Positions 17,960-28,008 of a stretch of 29,746 nucleotides of DNA are shown here, in pieces (within the stretch, counting starts at the first letter, position 1; each line of letters starts with the position of its first letter). This DNA is from Stramenopiles sp. TOSAG23-3 (taxonomy: Eukaryota; Sar). The stretch is from positions 1-29,746 of the forward strand of contig LT642233.1 of the NCBI GenBank assembly GCA_900128585.1, written 5' to 3'. The translations under genes were made by a program, and so were the position numbers. The notes under the pieces are model-generated. The model saw nothing but the letters and a program-made list of their open reading frames with translations. It had not been told where the DNA came from and ran no database searches.

Positions 17960-20302
17960 ATGAAGAAAGGGAGCGACGCATGCTCGCATAGCAGCACGTT
18001 GAATTCCTTGCGCATGCACTCGCGGAAGTCGAAAGAACGAGTCCATCAACCGATTCGTGAAAAAGCCGATGTGCTAGCGATCAGCATGGTAATGGCCAAA
18101 CAGTACAATTTAGAAAATACAAAAATTAGAAAAAAAGTTTTGCCGAATATGCTAAAAGCCATCGGAATTTTTCGAAGCCTTTCCAAGGAAACATTGAAAA
18201 ACTTAGCTGAACACTTTGTGTCGAAGAGCTACCACAACCATGACAAAATCATTCAGCAGGGCACGGTTGGTACAAAGCTATTTATACTGCTCCATGGGAT
18301 CGTTGGAATACATGTCGAGGGCGTCGGTGTTGTCAACCAAGTGTACCCGTATGCAGCATTCGGTGAGAGAAGTTTATTGATGCACCAGAAGACTAGCGCG
18401 ACCTGCTTTGCGTTCGGCCCCTGCTTGGTTGCGCATATTACGAGGGAAATGTTTGACGAAGTTCTAGGCGGAATGGCAGCTGATCTAGAGTCTATGACGA
18501 GGTTGCGAAGTACCATCCAAGACTCTATGAAATCAAAAGATGCCAGAATGTCTGGTGTAGATGAACGGGTGATGATGCGGATAGGAATGTTCCAGATGAA
18601 GTTTAAAGCCAGGTTGGAGCTGAAGCGCCGGAAGAAGGCAGCATTGCGGAAGGAAACTTTGAAGAAATGGTCTAAAGTCGCTTGGTTAACCCGTTGCATC
18701 GCAATATCTCGATCTTGGTGTTTCCGAAAAGTCCGACCAGATACTATTGGAAAGGTGGCGACCTGTTCGTTCGTCAAACGTTTCCAAAAGAACGAGAAAC
18801 TCTACGTTCAAAAAGAGTGGGCCAAGTACTGCTACATCATTTTGCGAGGAACGGTAGAGCTTCGCGCCAAGCCGCAGCGCACCAGCGGAAAACACGCCGC
18901 GCCGTCCCGCCTGTTGGCCAGCCTGGGTCCCCGAATGATATTTGGCGACCTAGAGATTGTCCCAGACGGAGACGCGCCAGGATACCGCAGGCGCTGCTGC
19001 ATGGCGCGAACAGTAACCTCGTGCGATTTGCTTCTCATTCCGTACGAGGCCGTCCTTTGGGTCCACACTGTATTGGCCCACTACGAATCGTTGGCGCAGC
19101 GGGAGAGTCTGGACGACGGTGACGAGGACGAAGAAACGACTCGTAATGAGGAGCCGCGGGTACCGCGCTCAATATTGCGGGGAGGGCGGCCACTTCCAAA
19201 CAACCAAGAAATGGAATGCTTTGAATCGATCCTTCGATCCTCCGTGAGCATTATCGATTCTGGTGGAAGCAACTTGAAAAATAACCTAGGCTGCGATATA
19301 GGCGGGCCGTTGAAGTTGATGAGGAACCATGCTATTTTGGACAGTCTGCCATCGATTGAAGAAATACTGTGTTGCCTGTGCGTTCGCCCCAAAGTTTATC
19401 GGCCGCGAAGCACGGTGACGGTCGACCACCTCGTGTTCATCGTTTCGGGGACGTGTAATGTGCTGCTCAATGGAAAAGTGGTCTCCAAAGTAAGCGATGG
19501 GTCCGTATTTAGACGAGACCAAAAAGAGGATGTGGGTGTGGAACTTATCTCAGAGACAATTGTCGATATTCTGGAAATGGAAATGGCAAACTTAGACTTG
19601 CTCAACATGTTGGCGATAAAACAGCTGAACAATGCCATTTCGCTGCCGAAAGTGTGGCGAAAGGTGACGTCCCAGATGCCGACCATGGTCCCCGAAAAGT
19701 TCTCCATGAAAAGGCCACTTTCTCGTGACCCATGGATGCAATGCCAACGGGCAACCAATCCTGTACGCGCCCCCCCGACGTGGATTCCGCAGAGTCGGCC
19801 GAGGGCAAAATCCCAACAGTCTAGTAGACGGGCGGTGAATCCGAGAACGAAAAGGGTGTCCCAAAAAGAGGTGCAAAAGGTGATGAACGCGATGCAGCTG
19901 CCAAGCATGTTCCTAGTGCCAAATAAGAGTGCTGCTTCCGCAAATGCAGGTCCCAACCGTCCGCAAACGGTACCAGAGCCGCAATATGAGAAAGGCCCCG
20001 CTATCGCTGGGTTTGCTCCGGGGGGGGACAAAGCGGTAAGTCTCAGAAGACCCAGACGACCGAAAAGGCGGCAGTCGGCCGTCATGGATCTTCAGCAAAA
20101 ATTTCGTGCACTGCGACGGTCGGGCGCTCTTCGAACGAAAAACGTGGTAGAGGGCATGGCCATTTCTTCGTTGAACACACGAAAGCATGTTGTATTGAAA
20201 CTGCGCCCAGTCTCGATTGTCGTCCCCGCAAAACCGATTGCATACAAGTTTCCAAATCGAAAAAAGAAAATTAACCCAAGGGGAAACATGAAGATTTGGT
20301 AA
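17960..20302 (+). CDS. Protein with three cyclic-nucleotide-binding-like domains
   Basis: This soluble 780-residue protein has no predicted membrane segments. CNB1 (about 66-172) has IIQQGTVGTKLFILLHG and the FGERSLL phosphate-binding cassette (Glu136). The cassette Arg that normally contacts the nucleotide phosphate is Thr in MHQKTSAT. CNB2 (about 263-366) has YCYIILRGTVEL and IFGDLEIV, with Glu replaced by Asp and an insert. A third, degenerate CNB-like fold (about 450-545) has RPRSTVTVDHLVFIVSGTC and no cassette. A helical basic linker (about 205-260) contains Arg/Lys-rich sequence, possibly IQ-like. The tail (560-780) is basic, proline-rich and probably disordered. It is not a canonical PKA or PKG subunit because no kinase or docking domain is present. 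Ciliates and other flagellated protists carry similar multi-CNB proteins in cilia, but a ciliary role here is only an inference. Confidence 0.8.
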   Translation: MKKGSDACSHSSTLNSLRMHSRKSKERVHQPIREKADVLAISMVMAKQYNLENTKIRKKVLPNMLKAIGIFRSLSKETLKNLAEHFVSKSYHNHDKIIQQGTVGTKLFILLHGIVGIHVEGVGVVNQVYPYAAFGERSLLMHQKTSATCFAFGPCLVAHITREMFDEVLGGMAADLESMTRLRSTIQDSMKSKDARMSGVDERVMMRIGMFQMKFKARLELKRRKKAALRKETLKKWSKVAWLTRCIAISRSWCFRKVRPDTIGKVATCSFVKRFQKNEKLYVQKEWAKYCYIILRGTVELRAKPQRTSGKHAAPSRLLASLGPRMIFGDLEIVPDGDAPGYRRRCCMARTVTSCDLLLIPYEAVLWVHTVLAHYESLAQRESLDDGDEDEETTRNEEPRVPRSILRGGRPLPNNQEMECFESILRSSVSIIDSGGSNLKNNLGCDIGGPLKLMRNHAILDSLPSIEEILCCLCVRPKVYRPRSTVTVDHLVFIVSGTCNVLLNGKVVSKVSDGSVFRRDQKEDVGVELISETIVDILEMEMANLDLLNMLAIKQLNNAISLPKVWRKVTSQMPTMVPEKFSMKRPLSRDPWMQCQRATNPVRAPPTWIPQSRPRAKSQQSSRRAVNPRTKRVSQKEVQKVMNAMQLPSMFLVPNKSAASANAGPNRPQTVPEPQYEKGPAIAGFAPGGDKAVSLRRPRRPKRRQSAVMDLQQKFRALRRSGALRTKNVVEGMAISSLNTRKHVVLKLRPVSIVVPAKPIAYKFPNRKKKINPRGNMKIW

Positions 20303-20897
20303 ATCTGCCACTTAAAAATATCATAGCCAAAAGATCAAAACTCCCTGAGTACATGAATGACTATTTTTCCTCTTACGGCGCGGAGGTTGTAGATTTGGAC
20401 ATTGAAGTTGACTATGATTCGGGTATAACAATAAACAACGTGAAAGTAATGGTCAACTTTGTCACCACTTATCAATGCAAACAACGAATACAATACAAAA
20501 ATTATAACGCTTGCTTCACAAGGAACGTATGGGATTGGGCCATGTTTGTTTTTATCGGCAACAACTGATGGCAGAACCCAGAGGAGGCAAACGTATTTGG
20601 AATGGCTATGGTATCAAAGAGAAGAAACCTGCAATTCCGAACATAACTATAATTTATCATTGACAACAATTAAAGTGTGTGTAATTAAATTTATGTACGA
20701 AACAACACAGGTGTGTGGTATTAAAATTGATTTTTAATCTATTTTTTTTATTGCGAAGTGCAAATTTTTGAAAATAAAGGGTGACGTGCCTGAGTAATAT
20801 TTCTTCTCTGGCCTCTGGCTCTCACAAAGATGACGTTTAGAACCCTTTTTTTAACACTAGTATTATGTTATAAGTATAAAGATTGTAGAGTAATTTT

Positions 20898-20948
20898 AAA
20901 GCAAATAGGAAGGAGACGTATTTAAAAGCAAATAGGAAGGAGACGTAT
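20898..20948. repeat. Tandem duplication, 24-base identical copies at 27-base period
   Basis: The sequence at 20898-20921, centred on AATAGGAAGGAGACG, recurs exactly at 20925-20948. The identity suggests a recent slippage event. No coding relevance. Confidence 0.9.
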
Positions 20949-21545
20949 AGTAAAATACAGTTGGCACGAACCAAACCGGTTTGTGTGGAATTGGTTCTAA
21001 GTTCTAATCTACGAGGTAGTCCTCATAATTATGTCGTTATCTTTTTTTACTGGGGATTAGTGGGAAAGCAATCAACCCATTTCCAACTCGCTTTCTTGCT
21101 TCATAAATTAAGGGTTTATTATTTCTATGATTCATATCATATTAATTATATATTAAATAATGAAGGAATATATAAATATTGTTTTCATGAATGTACATTT
21201 ATACTTACTTCTCAAAGAAGACATCATTCCTTCAAATTGTAGTATTTATCTGTTATATTCTTTCTTATTACGAAATAAACGAAAAGGGGTATTTTACATA
21301 ATCACAGCATTGACTCACTTGTTAGTTTACAGAGGAACGTTGAAACGCTAATTTACTGGACATTCATTTTTTTAAGTATATTAATATGTATTCTAATATG
21401 TCTATATAAATTATATATAATGCTATCTACCTGTTAAATATTCATTAAATGGAAGAATTAATAAAAGTAGGATAATTATTTTATATCCTGAGATCCAAGA
21501 AGCGAGAGAGATCATTTCTTTTTCCTTTCCTACCTATTATACCTA

Positions 21546-21559
21546 TTATACCGGTATAA
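21546..21559. repeat. 14-base perfect palindrome TTATACCGGTATAA
   Basis: The bases equal their own reverse complement, with ACCTATTAT repeats just upstream. It is related in sequence to the other GGTA/TACC palindromes in the window. Confidence 0.8.
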
Positions 21560-21923
21560 AAGTATAATAAACAAATAACAAATAAGACTATGTAGGAAGT
21601 AGTAGTAGTACGAGAACTTGAAAGAAGAATTGGAGAACAAAATATTTATAATATTACAACAGCAGCAACTAACAGCTGATTTAACCGAAGAATTTGTTTT
21701 GTTGTTATATGTGTTGTGTTGTACGAATGTAACGACTCTCTCTCTCCTCTTTTAACTTTTTGTTAATAAGATATATATGTAAAACTATATTGATTGAAGA
21801 AGAAGAAAAGAAATGTATTGTTGTTAAATGAAAGGAAGAAAAGAGGAGGAAAAACATCACCAGTACATAAAATAATTCAAAAGTAATCAGAACGCTCTTG
21901 AAAAGAAAAAACAGTTTGATAAG

Positions 21924-22871
21924 ATGGACGCCTACAAAGTAACCAAACGTTCCATTTTCAATCCTGAAACTGGTTCCTGCTTCGACCGCACCGCCAGTGT
22001 AAGCGATGCTATTCGCCCAGGTGGTCACGACCAACCAGTCAATGCAATCGACGTCTCTGCATTCAGTTTCTCGAAAACGACCAGGAGACGGGGTAACAAG
22101 GATTTCCAGAGGAAAGGCACTGGGCTTGCAGGCACCGCCGGTAGCTACCAGCGCAAAGTGTTGAAAGAACGGGCAGAAGAAGAAGCCGCACTTACCCAAG
22201 TATCCAAACCTAAACTGGTCCGTTACGCATTCCAGCCGCGCGCAAACCCGCCGAACAGTGAGTTCCGTCGTTTCTACGAACGCGGTGACCTTCCCATTTC
22301 AATTGATCACTCTGGGTCTCAACCAAAAATCCAATGGAAAGTTGATGCAGAGAAACTAGACTATCACCACTACCTACCTTTGTTCTTCGACGGTCTGAGA
22401 GAACAAGAACACCCATACGACTTTCTGTCGTTGGAAGGTACGTTGAATTTGCTCGAACGTGGGGGTAGTAAAATCTTGCCAGTTGTACCGCAGTTGATCA
22501 TTCCCATCAAAGTTGCGTTGAACACACGTATTCCAGGCGTAATGGTCCGTGTGTTGCGCGTGCTGAAGAAGCTAGTTCTTGCCGACGTCGTTGGCGCCGA
22601 AGGGAATCCCACATACATGCCCCCCGAGGCCCAAGGGTTGATCGGCCAGGCCTTGGTACCATACTACAGGCAAATTCTTCCCATCTTTAACTTGTTCAAA
22701 AATAAAACGACCAACATTGGAGATGCGATTGATTACCATCAGCAAAAGGATGAGGATCTTGGAACTTTAATTGATGAAACTTTGGAACTGTTCGAGATGT
22801 ACGGAGGCGAGGACGCATTTATCAACATCAAGTACTTGATCCCAACGTACCAATCCGTTATTGTCAACTAA
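21924..22871 (+). CDS. PACRG: Parkin co-regulated gene protein (PACRG), ciliary doublet inner-junction protein
   Basis: The 315-residue product matches PACRG closely over residues about 110-315: [98 protein letters not shown] and a VPTYxS-like ending ([10 protein letters not shown]). PACRG and FAP20 build the inner junction joining the A- and B-tubules of axonemal doublets, so the organism almost certainly makes cilia or flagella. The first 100 residues are basic and divergent, and end before the [16 protein letters not shown] lead-in to the helical-repeat core. A short insert ([14 protein letters not shown]) sits in the core relative to the human protein as I remember it. The ATG is in AAGATGG context; no intron is seen. 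Confidence 0.96.
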   Translation: MDAYKVTKRSIFNPETGSCFDRTASVSDAIRPGGHDQPVNAIDVSAFSFSKTTRRRGNKDFQRKGTGLAGTAGSYQRKVLKERAEEEAALTQVSKPKLVRYAFQPRANPPNSEFRRFYERGDLPISIDHSGSQPKIQWKVDAEKLDYHHYLPLFFDGLREQEHPYDFLSLEGTLNLLERGGSKILPVVPQLIIPIKVALNTRIPGVMVRVLRVLKKLVLADVVGAEGNPTYMPPEAQGLIGQALVPYYRQILPIFNLFKNKTTNIGDAIDYHQQKDEDLGTLIDETLELFEMYGGEDAFINIKYLIPTYQSVIVN

Positions 22872-23639
22872 TGGACCGGGCAGAAGGTGAACAAAAACAA
22901 CGACGAGCGAATGATTCAAAAATAGATACCGAGTTTATTCTATCGTCGTCAACATGTAAAAAAATGAACGCTTGCAATGTAAAAAAGATAATGGTATGGA
23001 GAAGATGAAGAAGGAACTTCTTTCATTCTTGACCACCCACCCCCGTTAAATAGTAGCAAAACGTGTCAATTATTTTAGTCTTATTATTCTTATTTTATCC
23101 TTGGTGTATTTTATATACTACGGGTAGTACGGCACACGGTACGGTACGGAACCAAATAAATAAAACCGTTTAAATAACTACAAATAAATTGTATACACAA
23201 TATCATTATTTCCTATCTATATTTTTCTTCCCTCCTCCACCATTCACCAGTCATTCTTCTTCCAATTAAAAAATTATTATTTTTTATTAAAAATAAAAAT
23301 TAATCATCAACAGCACATCATCATGTACTCAGAACAACAAGAGAAGAAAGACAAAAAATATTTTATTTACTTCTACCAGTAGATAGTCCCCGTCCCGACC
23401 AACCCACCGCCCGCCGCAACAAGCCAAGCGAAGAAGGCCTAACCCAACTTCGTACTGTCGCCACCGTTACTTTAATAATTCCTCGCCGATTATGTCGTCT
23501 ATCGACCGTCCGTACTACGTATTCAAATTTGCTGCAGTGGACACATAGAGGGCAGAGTTTGCGTATCAAGGGAACCAGATACCAAGGCCTCGGTACTGTT
23601 CAAGTCCGTGCAACAAAAAGTTAGTGACGGTTATAACCT
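22872..23639. other. Intergenic region ending in a probable 5' UTR exon
   Basis: Positions 22872 to about 23370 are AT-rich 3' flank and promoter sequence with a GGTACGGTACGG motif near 23138-23150. From about 23380 to 23639 the base composition becomes balanced. This part ends in a canonical splice donor and probably is the untranslated first exon of the TMEM70-like gene. An ATG at 23492 opens only an 18-codon frame. Confidence 0.5.
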
Positions 23640-23877
23640 GTAAGTAGCGCGTTTCTCCTTTACCCCTACCTTATCCGTCTTTAAATGCGAACCAGTTATG
23701 ATGATTGAAGTAAAACTCTAGAATTACACTGTACGGGCGTTGCCCTGGTCAACTAGTATAGCTTATCCGGCTGAACGGGACCATCTTGATGTAAATTTCC
23801 AAGGCTGAACTATTTATTCGCTAATACTCCTTTCACAGCGCCTAGCAAACTCTAACTAACCATAACACTTTGTCCAG
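23640..23877 (+). other. Spliceosomal intron in the 5' UTR of the TMEM70-like gene
   Basis: The donor is GTAAGT at 23640-23645. A tandem branch-site match CTAACTAAC occurs about 23852-23860, and the acceptor is TTTGTCCAG ending at 23877. Exon 2 starts nine bases before ATG 23887. In the spliced frame, TAA at 23634-23636 lies just upstream, so exon 1 is untranslated and the ATG is the first usable start. Confidence 0.75.
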
Positions 23878-23886
23878 GCAACCAAA

Positions 23887-24729
23887 ATGTCACTTCTGCA
23901 ATTGACCGGTCGTTCTTTTTCAAGAATAAGGCTCTCTGTGAAGGGGTCTTCTTTAAGGTTTAGGGGTGTCCCGGCGTTTCTGGGGAGACGGTCGGGTCGC
24001 ACGAAAGCGTTTAGTAGTTCGGCCGTTGTGTTCAGGCGGTCACTGCCTCAAAGCTGGGGGCTATCGTCCCTGAAGCCTTCCTCATCTAACCTAAGTGTTG
24101 AGAGGCGATGCTTTGCGGACGACGCTAGTCGTCAAGTAGATGAGGAAGAATATGACAGTGACGACGACGAATTTGAAGACGAAGAACTAGACGAACGTGA
24201 GTGGCACCTCGTCTATGAAGGTGCCATGAGCGGACCGCTGAAGCGGATCAAAATGGTCTCCATTACTACGTGCACGCTGTCTATGCTTACCATGCCTCTG
24301 TTGGCACTGTATGGGAACCAAGATGTTGCCCTTGCAGGTAGAGTGGCTGTTGCATTTACTGCCGGAATTTTTGGCATGGGCACGACTGCATTCGTGCATT
24401 TCATTGGGAAAACGTACGTTTCGGAGTTGTGGAAAAAACTAGAGTACGAGGAGGGTGAAGACATTGAAGATCTTGACCCTGATGAGATTACTACCCATTT
24501 AAGGGCAGAATCGTTTTCCCTGTTTGGAACGAAAAAAGTCGTTGAGTTTAACTTGGACGATGTCCAGCAAGGCGATTCTCGACCATTCTGTAGCTTTAAA
24601 GCCCATGGTAATAATTATTTTCTTCATCACGAGCCTGAAGCTTGGATTGATGGGGAAGAAGGTTTGATTGAAGAACTGTTTACCCGGCCAGTCGATTCTG
24701 TCGATGACAGTGGCGCTGGTGGGAAGTAA
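23887..24729 (+). CDS. TMEM70-like mitochondrial inner-membrane protein
   Basis: The 280-residue protein has an N-terminus rich in Arg and Ser with almost no acidic residues (1-75), typical of a mitochondrial targeting sequence. A very acidic stretch (about 84-104) follows, then WHLVYEGAMSGPLKRIKMVS. Two hydrophobic segments (about 123-142 and 150-172) are joined by a short loop, and TAFVHFIGKTYVSELW follows them. This pattern of two close membrane helices followed by H..GK.YV matches the TMEM70/TMEM186/TMEM223 family. In animals, TMEM70 helps assemble ATP synthase and complex I. The C-terminal part (about 200-280) resembles the soluble matrix end but is divergent. Family call is moderately firm, and the exact member is uncertain. 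Start context is CCAAAATG, in the second exon. Confidence 0.75.
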   Translation: MSLLQLTGRSFSRIRLSVKGSSLRFRGVPAFLGRRSGRTKAFSSSAVVFRRSLPQSWGLSSLKPSSSNLSVERRCFADDASRQVDEEEYDSDDDEFEDEELDEREWHLVYEGAMSGPLKRIKMVSITTCTLSMLTMPLLALYGNQDVALAGRVAVAFTAGIFGMGTTAFVHFIGKTYVSELWKKLEYEEGEDIEDLDPDEITTHLRAESFSLFGTKKVVEFNLDDVQQGDSRPFCSFKAHGNNYFLHHEPEAWIDGEEGLIEELFTRPVDSVDDSGAGGK

Positions 24730-25100
24730 GTGTAGCTCGTCTGTAAATAAAATGTTGTAAAATCTTGGACCCAAGCCAATTATCATAAAAGTCCTATGGA
24801 AGGAGTAATAAATGAAAACAAAATAATGGCTGTTTATTTTTAGTAACATATCTTAAGTTGTTGCCGGTGGGATCTCAAACCAGAATTTTTTTAAAAAGTT
24901 TTAAATGATTTAGACGGCGCACCTCCACTTTTTTACAAACCTTCTTCTGGCCACCTTTTTTACAACGATGGGCTTTGACACTCACGGCTACAATAAAACA
25001 CTTTTTTGCACCGTGCGCATCTTTTAAATTTCTGTCCATTGGCTGTGAAGTTTTTTCTCTTCTTTCTGAGAATTGGCACAAAAAACTATTTTATTAAGCT
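24730..25100. other. Spacer between convergent genes
   Basis: The 3' flanks of the TMEM70-like gene (plus) and the Arf-family gene (minus) meet here. An AATAAA sits at 24745-24750, about 16 bases past the TMEM70-like stop, and would serve as its polyadenylation signal. There is no gene. Confidence 0.6.
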
Positions 25101-25655
25101 TTACGATCTCCGCTTCTTGAGTGTACCGTTCAACCACTCCAACCCCTCGTACAACCCGTCGCCGCTTAGCCCAGAGCACCCCTGTACAAACCAAGGGTTT
25201 GAGCTGTGATGTTTCAGATTCAAGCCGTTCATGATCTCAGTCGTTGACATGGCGCGCGGCAAATCTTGTTTGTTAGCATACACAAGAATTGCAGCATCTT
25301 TGAGCTGATGCTCCCCTACGATTTTATTCAATTCTTCCCGGGCTAATGAGACACGTTCCAAATCGTTGGAGTCTACGCAAAAAATTATCGCGTCTACACC
25401 ACTGTAATAGTGATGCCAAAGCCCGCGAAGGATGTCTTGGCCTCCAATGTCCCAGCACGTCATGGTAAGATTTTTGTACTTGAACTTTTCGACGTTAAAT
25501 CCAATTGTTGGGGTAGTTGTGATAACTTCTCCCAGCTTCATTTTATACAAGATCGTAGTCTTTCCTGCAGCGTCAAGGCCAACCATTACAATTTTGGCTT
25601 CTCTCTCGGACAAGGCAGCGATGGACTCGTATATTTTTGAAAGTAGGATACCCAT
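25101..25655 (-). CDS. Arf-family small GTPase
   Basis: The 184-residue protein is Arf-sized with all nucleotide-binding motifs: P-loop GLDAAGKT, switch I with PTIGFNVE, switch II WDIGGQD, NKQD, and the G5 region [17 protein letters not shown]. It starts MGILLS, so Gly2 is a probable myristoylation site, as in true Arfs, followed by an amphipathic helix. Arf proteins recruit coats and effectors to Golgi or endosomal membranes when GTP-bound. It differs from Arf1 in switch II ([21 protein letters not shown] instead of a WDVGGQDKIRPLWRHYF-type sequence) and in the G5 loop, so it is either a divergent Arf or an Arf-like protein. No intron interrupts it. Clustering with Arf or Arl subtypes needs a tree. 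Confidence 0.92.
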   Translation of the reverse strand: MGILLSKIYESIAALSEREAKIVMVGLDAAGKTTILYKMKLGEVITTTPTIGFNVEKFKYKNLTMTCWDIGGQDILRGLWHHYYSGVDAIIFCVDSNDLERVSLAREELNKIVGEHQLKDAAILVYANKQDLPRAMSTTEIMNGLNLKHHSSNPWFVQGCSGLSGDGLYEGLEWLNGTLKKRRS

Positions 25656-26287
25656 TTCGAAGCTTTTTTGAACGAAAGTGATTTTCTTAACGAAGATTTT
25701 GCGTAAACTGTTGCAGTCGCTTGGTTGTATACTTTATTTTCTGTTGACAATTTTATGTGTGTCGTGTTATTTATTTTTTGTTTGTTTTATATTTGGAGAA
25801 CATTTCTTTTTTATACTTACACATATATTGGTGGGTAAACTTTCTTCAAGGTTGAAAAGGACCAGTGTCTGTTGTTGTGTTGTTGTTTTGTTGGGTATAA
25901 TACTACTACTGCGAGAAGAAGAGGAGGAGGTGAAAAAAAAAAAGTGGTGGTGAATGCTGTGCCAGGTACAGGAACGTTCCTTCTTCTTTCTCTTCTGGGG
26001 AATCTTTTTACGGCTTGCTGCTGCTGTTGTCCTATTAATATTTTCTGTTTGATGGCGACGACGGATGATTGAAGTGCGTGCGTGATGGTTTTGTCACTGC
26101 TGTGTTTATGTATTAAATATTTTTTTTCCATTCAAATAAAATAACCTCTCTCTCTAAAAAAACAAATTATATAACAGTATGCTTTAAGACTCTCATTTTA
26201 TATCAACCTCTCTCTAAATATTTTTAAAAAATATATCAATGCCTTTATCCCACCAACGTTATCATTATATTCTCGACTACTTTCCAT
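25656..26287. other. Intergenic region, no gene seen
   Basis: This is upstream of the Arf-family gene and downstream of the redox fusion gene. It holds T/G-rich stretches, a GAAGAAGAGGAGGAGG run near 25915-25932, and a dispersed repeat copy at 26161-26193. No open frame resembles a protein. Confidence 0.6.
26161..26193. repeat. Dispersed AT-rich repeat, copy 2
   Basis: AACAAATTATATAA, then CAGTATGCTTTAAGACTCT. The first 14 bases match 15609-15622 directly, TATGCTT matches 15625-15631, and GTATGCTTTAAGAC is the reverse complement of 15661-15674. Both copies lie just beyond the stop codons of minus-strand genes. CTCTCTCTAAA flanks it on both sides. Confidence 0.6.
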
Positions 26288-27748
26288 TTACATATTTCTT
26301 AGAGATATTTTTCCGCTGTTTAGGCCCTCTAATAGTACATCAGACCCACCGATATATTCGCTCTTCATCCATATACTTGGAACGGTTTTACTCCCTGTTT
26401 TCTGGTACAAACGTTTCAGGATGTTTTCCCCATCCTTACGGGTATCCAATTCCACTATCTGCACTTTGACGAATCCGTTCTCAATCAATGCACGTTTTGC
26501 TTTCTTGCAAAACCCGCAATAAGTTTTGCTGAACATAACTATTTTGTGCTCTTTGACAAACGAATCAATATCAATTTCTTCACTCCCAGGTTCTTTTTTA
26601 GGCTCGTCCTTTTGTTTCTTTCGAGCAGCAGTATCCTCAGGGACTTCAGCTTTACTGCCTTCATCCAAGGGCACGAGGCTCAGGGCTCTCAAAATCCTCT
26701 CAAACTTTTCAAAGTTATCTACAAAGCCATCATTTGCATTGGCCTTCTTGGAATGAATAAGGTTTAAAAGGCCGGAATTTCGATTCTTTACGAACACATC
26801 AAAGTTTCCTGTCGTCTTCACTTCTTGCAAAAGTCCAACTCTTACACCCACCTTTCCCTTCAAAAGGTTTCCCAAATGCTCCGCCCTAGCTCCGTACCCG
26901 CACGAGCCACAATACACTACCAGCACGTCGTTTTCTTTTTCCATTTTTTTGCGATTTGCAGCAAACTTTGCCTCGGACGCTTTCTGCTTTGCTAGCAAAA
27001 GTTCCGCCCGTTGCTCCGTCCAGTACTCTTGTCCGTTCTTCGCCCTTATACTTCCATCGTAAATACGCCAAAACGCCTGCGGCAATCGTGGCTGATGGAA
27101 CTCTCTGTGGAAGGGCGCAGGGAGAGACCAACTTGAATACACAGGGAGCTGCAATCCTGTAGGCTCTGCGCTGCAATACTGCCTTGCCTTCGGTTTTGCC
27201 AAATACTGCTGGTGGTACAGCTCCGCGTAATAAAAAGTCTTTTGCACCGCTATTTCTGTCGTAATTTCACCCATGCCGCCAGCTTTCAGTATTGCCCCAT
27301 ATGCCTGTTTGCTGGCTTTTGCAAGCACCATGTGTTCTGGGTCTTCGGTGTATATTGCACTTCGGTACTGAGACCCAACGTCACCGCCCTGTCTCATTCC
27401 CTGGGTGGGATCGTGGCACTCCCAAAATCGTTTCAATAAATCAGAGACAGACACTAAATTTGGGTCGAATACGACCTGGGTGACTTCCGTGTGGTTCGTT
27501 AGGCCGCTACAAACTTGCTTATAAGTTGGAACGTCCGTATCTCCCCCACAGTACCCAACAGCAGTGCTAAAAACACCAGGCAAACGCCAAAAACCTTTTT
27601 CAGTTCCCCAAAAGCATCCTGCACCAAACCATATTTTTTTAAGGTTGTCCGGAAACGGTTCTCTAAAGTTATTGTTTTTCAGAACGTAGTGTTTCTTTCC
27701 TTTCGCAGCTTGGTCAAGAAAACTGGTAGCCGAACCCATAGAGGACAT
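26288..27748 (-). CDS. MsrA + SelW-like + glutaredoxin fusion protein
   Basis: The 486-residue protein joins three redox domains. Residues about 38-192 are peptide methionine-S-sulfoxide reductase A, with catalytic Cys45 in GAGCFWG, GYCGG, and a C-terminal Cys192 in the position of a resolving Cys (QYCSAEPTG). Residues about 275-355 are a SelW/Rdx-type thioredoxin fold, with VVYCGSCGYGARAEHL (Cys280, Cys283), where animal selenoproteins carry Sec at the second position. Residues about 393-486 are a dithiol glutaredoxin, with TYCGFC (Cys411, Cys414), KTVPSIW and YIGGSD. Charged linkers separate them: 235-272 is helical, 365-392 is Lys/Glu-rich. MsrA reduces Met-S-oxide and needs an electron donor, so the glutaredoxin and SelW-like domains could supply or relay electrons within one chain. 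No targeting peptide is evident, which points to the cytosol. The start ATG is the first in the frame. Confidence 0.9.
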   Translation of the reverse strand: MSSMGSATSFLDQAAKGKKHYVLKNNNFREPFPDNLKKIWFGAGCFWGTEKGFWRLPGVFSTAVGYCGGDTDVPTYKQVCSGLTNHTEVTQVVFDPNLVSVSDLLKRFWECHDPTQGMRQGGDVGSQYRSAIYTEDPEHMVLAKASKQAYGAILKAGGMGEITTEIAVQKTFYYAELYHQQYLAKPKARQYCSAEPTGLQLPVYSSWSLPAPFHREFHQPRLPQAFWRIYDGSIRAKNGQEYWTEQRAELLLAKQKASEAKFAANRKKMEKENDVLVVYCGSCGYGARAEHLGNLLKGKVGVRVGLLQEVKTTGNFDVFVKNRNSGLLNLIHSKKANANDGFVDNFEKFERILRALSLVPLDEGSKAEVPEDTAARKKQKDEPKKEPGSEEIDIDSFVKEHKIVMFSKTYCGFCKKAKRALIENGFVKVQIVELDTRKDGENILKRLYQKTGSKTVPSIWMKSEYIGGSDVLLEGLNSGKISLRNM

Positions 27749-27940
27749 TTAAAAATTCCCCTGCAAACAAACAGCTTCTTGCTTTTCAAAAGTCTTCAAT
27801 ACAGTTCCACAACAGTTCCGCCTCCTCTTCCTATCTCCACGCATTTTTTTCCTTCCATTTCACCGTTTAAAACAAATGAGATTCAAAACGTTATTATTTA
27901 GAATTACCGTTTGATTCGAGATGGTTTTTGTTTTTTTTTT

Positions 27941-27970
27941 GGAGGAGAGGAGGAGGAGGAGGAGGGAGGG
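27941..27970. repeat. GGA-rich microsatellite
   Basis: Nearly pure G/A repeat of the GGA type, with four or more GGAG runs that could form a G-quadruplex or triplex. Confidence 0.75.
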
Positions 27971-28008
27971 GTCCTATGGTGTTTCGTTGTTAGCTCGATG
28001 ATCTCAGT

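Larger units (their letters stand above)
20303..21923. other. Long AT-rich intergenic region, no gene seen
   Basis: About 1.6 kb lie between the CNB gene and PACRG. An open frame (about 20275-20568) directly follows the CNB gene, but it lacks an upstream ATG and its composition looks like UTR. A 27-base tandem duplication (20898-20948) and a palindrome (21546-21559) lie here. The rest is AT-rich with no convincing CDS or RNA gene. Confidence 0.6.

Noticed and set aside
20275-20568. Open frame of about 98 codons directly after the CNB gene
   Set aside because: It has no ATG until PEYMNDY and no recognisable domain, and its composition resembles a 3' UTR. A frameshifted extension of the CNB gene is possible but unsupported.
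23363-23569. 68-codon minus-strand open frame upstream of the TMEM70-like gene
   Set aside because: No recognisable domain; it overlaps the probable 5' UTR exon on the other strand and has unusual Arg-rich composition.
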